From NCBI RefSeq assembly GCF_900111835.1, contig NZ_FOJP01000010.1, forward strand, positions 1 through 64,000: a stretch of DNA of 64,000 nt. Direction: 5' to 3'. The position numbers were made by a program, and so were the translations under genes. The notes beneath the pieces were generated by a model. That model was not told the DNA's origin. It did not search any database and was given only the letters and a program-made list of their open reading frames with translations. This DNA comes from Metapseudomonas otitidis (lineage in GTDB: Bacteria > Pseudomonadota > Gammaproteobacteria > Pseudomonadales > Pseudomonadaceae). Shown one piece after another: positions 61,341 through 64,000 of this stretch (position 1 is the stretch's first letter; the number at the start of each line of letters is the position of its first letter).

Positions 61341-62854
61341 GCCTGCGACAATCCATGGCCGGCCTGCACACCTGGGGCGGGCTGCTGCCGTCCTGGCTGC
61401 TGTTCGTCATCCTCTTCGGCGGCAGCCTCGCCTGCTTCGACAAGGAACTGGAGCGCTGGATGCGCCCCACGCTGCAGGCGCCGGGCGAACAGGCGCTCTC
61501 CCTCGACCGGGTGCGCGAACTGCTGCTGGCCCAGGCCCCTGATGCCCATGCCCTCTGGGTGCGCCCGCCGAGCGAGCGCGAGCCATTCTGGTGGGCCGGC
61601 TACGAGCCGGCGGACGAAAGCGAGATCCGCCGCTTCGCCCTCGACCCCGCCACGGGCGAGGTGCTGCCGGACACCCTCGGCGGTCGCTTCTGGTTCACCC
61701 TGCACTACGACCTCCACGCCGGCATGGTCGGGCTGTACATCGTCGGCCTGGCCGGCCTGTTCATGCTGGTGGCGCTGGTCAGCGGCATCATCATCCACCG
61801 GCGCTTCTTCAAGGACTTCTTCACCCTGCGGCCCAAGGCCAACGGCCAGCGCGCCTGGCTCGACGCCCACAACCTGTTCGGCGTGCTCGGGCTGCCGTTC
61901 CACCTGCTGATCGCCTACACCGGGCTGGTCATCTTCGTCGTCTACTACATGCCGGCCGGTATCCAGCGCGCCTATGGCGGCGACGCCAAGGCCTTCTTCG
62001 GTGACGTGCTGGGCCGCTACGAACGCGAAGCGGTGCAGCGCCCCGCCCCGCCGCCGGCGTCCCTCGATGGCCTGCTGGCGGATGCGCGACAGCGCTGGGG
62101 CGGCGGCGAGCCGGGCTGGATCAGCGTCCACCACCCCGCTGACGAAGCTGCCGTGGTGGACATCCGCCGCAGCGATGCACGGCGGGTGGCGGGCTTCCAG
62201 TGGACCCTCTCCTACGACGCCGGCAGCGGCGAGCTGCTGCACGAGCAGAAGCCCTACCTGGCCGGTTATCGCAGCTACACCTGGCTCAGCAACCTGCACA
62301 TGGCCCAGTTCGGCGGGCAGATCGTCCGCGCCCTGTACCTGCTCCTGGGGCTGATGGGCTGCGCCATGGTGGTGGGCGGCCTGCAGGTGTGGCTGGCCAA
62401 GCGCGAGGCACGCGGCAGCCGGGGCATCGGCCTGGTGCGTGCGCTGAACGTTGCGGTGATCGGTGGCCTGCCCATCGCCAGCCTGGCGCTGCTCTGCGGC
62501 AATCGCCTGATTCCTGCCGACCTGGCCGAGCGTGCCAGCGCGGAAGCCTGCGTCTTCGTCGGTGCCTGGCTGCTGGTAGCGACCTGGGCGGTGCTGCGAC
62601 GCAACAGCGGCCGGGTGGCGCGCGACCTGCTCGCCGTCTTCGCCCTGCTGGCCCTCGGGCTGCCGCTGCTCAATGCCTTCACCGGTGACCAGGCCAGCCT
62701 GCTGGCCACCGTCGGCCGCGGCGACTGGGCGCTGGCGGGCATCGACCTGAGCCTGCTCGGCTGCGGGCTGCTCTGCGCGGCGCTGGCCTGGCGCACGGCA
62801 AGCGAGTGCCGGGCTTCCGAGCCGTACCTGCAGCAGACAGGGGAGCGCGCGTGA
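61337..62854 (+). CDS. PepSY-associated TM helix protein (iron-uptake reductase type)
   Basis: The 505-residue inner-membrane protein has about five hydrophobic helices and PepSY-type periplasmic loops. Features are SMAGLHTWGGLLPSWLLFVILFGGSLACFDKELERWMRP, TLHYDLHAGMVGLYIVGLAGLFMLVALVSGIIIHRRFFKDFFTLRP, HNLFGVLGLPFHLLIAYTGL and SNLHMAQFGGQIVRALYLLLGLMGCAMVVGGLQVW. Conserved histidines suggest haem binding and ferric-siderophore reduction. It is within a tightly overlapping operon with DUF3649 and DUF3325. Confidence 0.9.
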   Translation: MSLRQSMAGLHTWGGLLPSWLLFVILFGGSLACFDKELERWMRPTLQAPGEQALSLDRVRELLLAQAPDAHALWVRPPSEREPFWWAGYEPADESEIRRFALDPATGEVLPDTLGGRFWFTLHYDLHAGMVGLYIVGLAGLFMLVALVSGIIIHRRFFKDFFTLRPKANGQRAWLDAHNLFGVLGLPFHLLIAYTGLVIFVVYYMPAGIQRAYGGDAKAFFGDVLGRYEREAVQRPAPPPASLDGLLADARQRWGGGEPGWISVHHPADEAAVVDIRRSDARRVAGFQWTLSYDAGSGELLHEQKPYLAGYRSYTWLSNLHMAQFGGQIVRALYLLLGLMGCAMVVGGLQVWLAKREARGSRGIGLVRALNVAVIGGLPIASLALLCGNRLIPADLAERASAEACVFVGAWLLVATWAVLRRNSGRVARDLLAVFALLALGLPLLNAFTGDQASLLATVGRGDWALAGIDLSLLGCGLLCAALAWRTASECRASEPYLQQTGERA

Positions 62855-63174
62855 TGTTGCTTGGATTCGCGTTCTGCTACCTGGCCATGACGGCGCTGAG
62901 CCTGGCCATGGCCCGCCACCACAAGGCGCTGTTACAGGGGGCGCTGTCCCAGGCGCGGGCGCGCCTGCTGCGCGGCGTCGCGGTGCTCGCTTTCGGCGTC
63001 GGCCTGGTGCTGGCGGTGAGTGACCAGGGCGGCGAGATCGGCACCATCCTCTGGCTCTGCCAAGTGATGCTCGCCGGCCTGCTGGTGGCGGCCCTGCTGG
63101 CCTGGCGCGGTCGTTGGGTGCTGCCGGCAGCCGTCCTGCTGCCGTTGGGGAGTGGGGTGCTGGCGCTGCTTTGA
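62854..63174 (+). CDS. DUF3325 small membrane protein
   Basis: The 106-residue product has three hydrophobic helices (about 1-18, 38-58 and 66-90) and matches DUF3325: LLGFAFCYLAMTALSLAMARHHKALL. GGGGAG precedes the GTG-ATG pair; ATG 62854 overlaps the PepSY stop by one base. It ends the iron-uptake operon. Confidence 0.85.
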   Translation: MLLGFAFCYLAMTALSLAMARHHKALLQGALSQARARLLRGVAVLAFGVGLVLAVSDQGGEIGTILWLCQVMLAGLLVAALLAWRGRWVLPAAVLLPLGSGVLALL

Positions 63175-63179
63175 TGGTC

Positions 63180-63600
63180 TGCCGCTGGCGGGCCTGCGGC
63201 CCGCCGGGCGACTGAAGTCGCCCCTACAGGGATGGCGCGGTGGGCAGATGCTTGGCCCACGCAGAGGTTGTCGCTGCGCAGGGTGGATGGCGCGCTTTCC
63301 ATCCACCAACAGTGTTGCAGGCGGCTCCGGCGGTGGGCTGAAGCGGAACGCCGCCCGGCCCACCCTACCGCCCCGGTACGGCTTTTCCGTGGGGCGGTTT
63401 CAACCGCGAAATCTCCGTGCCACATCCATCGCGAATGAATCCGCTCACGCCCGGCACATCGCGTCCCTGGGCGTAGGGTGGATGGCGCTCTTTCCATCCA
63501 CCAAGGGCGTTCGCCGTGAGCCCACAGGGTGGACCGATGAAACGCGGTCCACCCTGCGCACCGAGGGGCGATGTAGCCCGGGCTTCAGCCCGGGGACGGG
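63180..63600. repeat. Intergenic repeat cluster C
   Basis: The 436-base gap after DUF3325 holds no gene. It contains GGCGACTGAAGTCGCCCCT (63207-63225), GGTGGATGG...CCATCCACC hairpins at 63281-63309 and 63475-63504, the 36-bp repeat 63332-63367 identical to 53442-53477, a GCGAATGAATCC segment near 63430, and CCCGGGC-TTCA-GCCCGGG (63577-63594). Confidence 0.75.
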
Positions 63601-63610
63601 GCCAGGCGGC

Positions 63611-64000
63611 TCAGAACTCGACGCTGTAGCTCAGGCTGTAGGTGCGGCCACGGCCGTGGTAGTCGAACAGGTCGGCGGTGGCGTTGGTGCCGTAGAACAC
63701 CTGGGCGCGCTGGCCCCAGACGGTGGTGTAGTCCTTGTCCAGCAGGTTCTGGATGCCGAAGTTGAGGGTGCCCACCGGCAGGGCCTGGCTGCCCAGCAGG
63801 TCGAAGGTGGTGTAGCCGTCGATCCTGTGGTCGTTGCCGTCGAAGGTGCCGTTGGCCAGGACGTTGCCGTCGTCGCTGAGGTTGAAGCTGCGCACCGCCT
63901 GCAGGCGCAGGCTGGTCTCGCCGTCCTGCCAGCCGGCGAAGGCGGTGAGCTTGGACGGGCTGGCGGCGGTGACGTCCTGCTTCTGCCAACGGTCCGCGAT
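63611..64000 (-). CDS. TonB-dependent receptor, C-terminal part (cut by window edge)
   Basis: The minus-strand frame enters from the right edge and ends at TGA 63613-63611, giving the last 129 residues. Visible are the barrel strands WQKQDVTAASPSKLTAFAGWQ, YTTFDLLGSQALPVGTLNFGIQNLLDKDYTTVWGQRAQVFYG, and a C-terminal RTYSLSYSVEF strand with the terminal Phe for outer-membrane assembly. It is a second TonB-dependent receptor, convergent with the iron-uptake operon. Confidence 0.88.
   Translation of the reverse strand: MADRWQKQDVTAASPSKLTAFAGWQDGETSLRLQAVRSFNLSDDGNVLANGTFDGNDHRIDGYTTFDLLGSQALPVGTLNFGIQNLLDKDYTTVWGQRAQVFYGTNATADLFDYHGRGRTYSLSYSVEF

Overview
The window is a chromosomal stretch of a high-GC Gammaproteobacterium, almost certainly a Pseudomonas. 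Supporting signs are the gene families (pta-ackA, folM-folE-folX with HopJ and DUF1244 genes, DUF3509, DUF3565, yebG with a LexA box, a FecI/FecR/receptor operon), strong GC bias at third codon positions, and typical Pseudomonas intergenic repeats. The order from about 24.5 to 52.3 kb resembles, from memory, the P. aeruginosa PAO1 region around PA3415-PA3440. No tRNA, rRNA or CRISPR array was seen.

Layout. 0-3 kb: 3' end of an IS110-type transposase, a predicted metal-dependent hydrolase, an AraC regulator and a metallo-beta-lactamase-fold hydrolase. 3-10.5 kb: a 140-bp MITE-like element, an OmpA-type lipoprotein, a CHASE hybrid histidine kinase with three receiver domains that overlaps a REC-PAS-GGDEF-EAL gene, and an EthD-like protein. 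10.5-16.3 kb: a PlsC-type acyltransferase, ackA-pta, DUF3565, slyD and a glutathione peroxidase. 16.5-23.7 kb: a TetR regulator and Old Yellow Enzyme sharing one operator sequence, DegV, a glycosyltransferase, cysZ, trxB behind a likely OxyR site and a leader terminator, and a glycolipid-binding protein.

23.9-28.7 kb is the most interesting block. The tetrahydromonapterin genes folM-folE-folX are followed by DUF1244 and HopJ genes and preceded by a membrane ABM-domain gene. They lie beside a MerR regulator with a degenerate B12-binding domain and a short LOV photoreceptor. TGTACA-type palindromes upstream of folM, one of them in the -35 region, suggest a blue-light-responsive circuit. 28.8-38.6 kb: flavodoxin, cupin, a LysR gene divergent from a CidA/CidB pair, aldolase-hydrolase-DUF1569, SDR, crotonase, hydrolase, AraC and cupin genes.

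38.6-52.3 kb: a DAO-type oxidase, a SnoaL-AraC fusion, the DUF1302-DUF1329 pair with a MalT-like LuxR regulator, SirB1, and a leucine dehydrogenase-E1alpha-E1beta-E2 branched-chain oxo-acid operon. 52.3-57 kb: repeat-rich DNA around an orphan BRO-family gene with a structured leader, an AraC regulator, a frameshifted sterol desaturase, yebG, psiE and DUF3509. 57-64 kb: an ECF sigma/anti-sigma/TonB-receptor/DUF3649/PepSY/DUF3325 iron-uptake operon, another repeat cluster, and the 3' end of a second TonB-dependent receptor. Coordinates, motifs and hairpins were read by eye; functions rest on remembered family signatures, not database searches.
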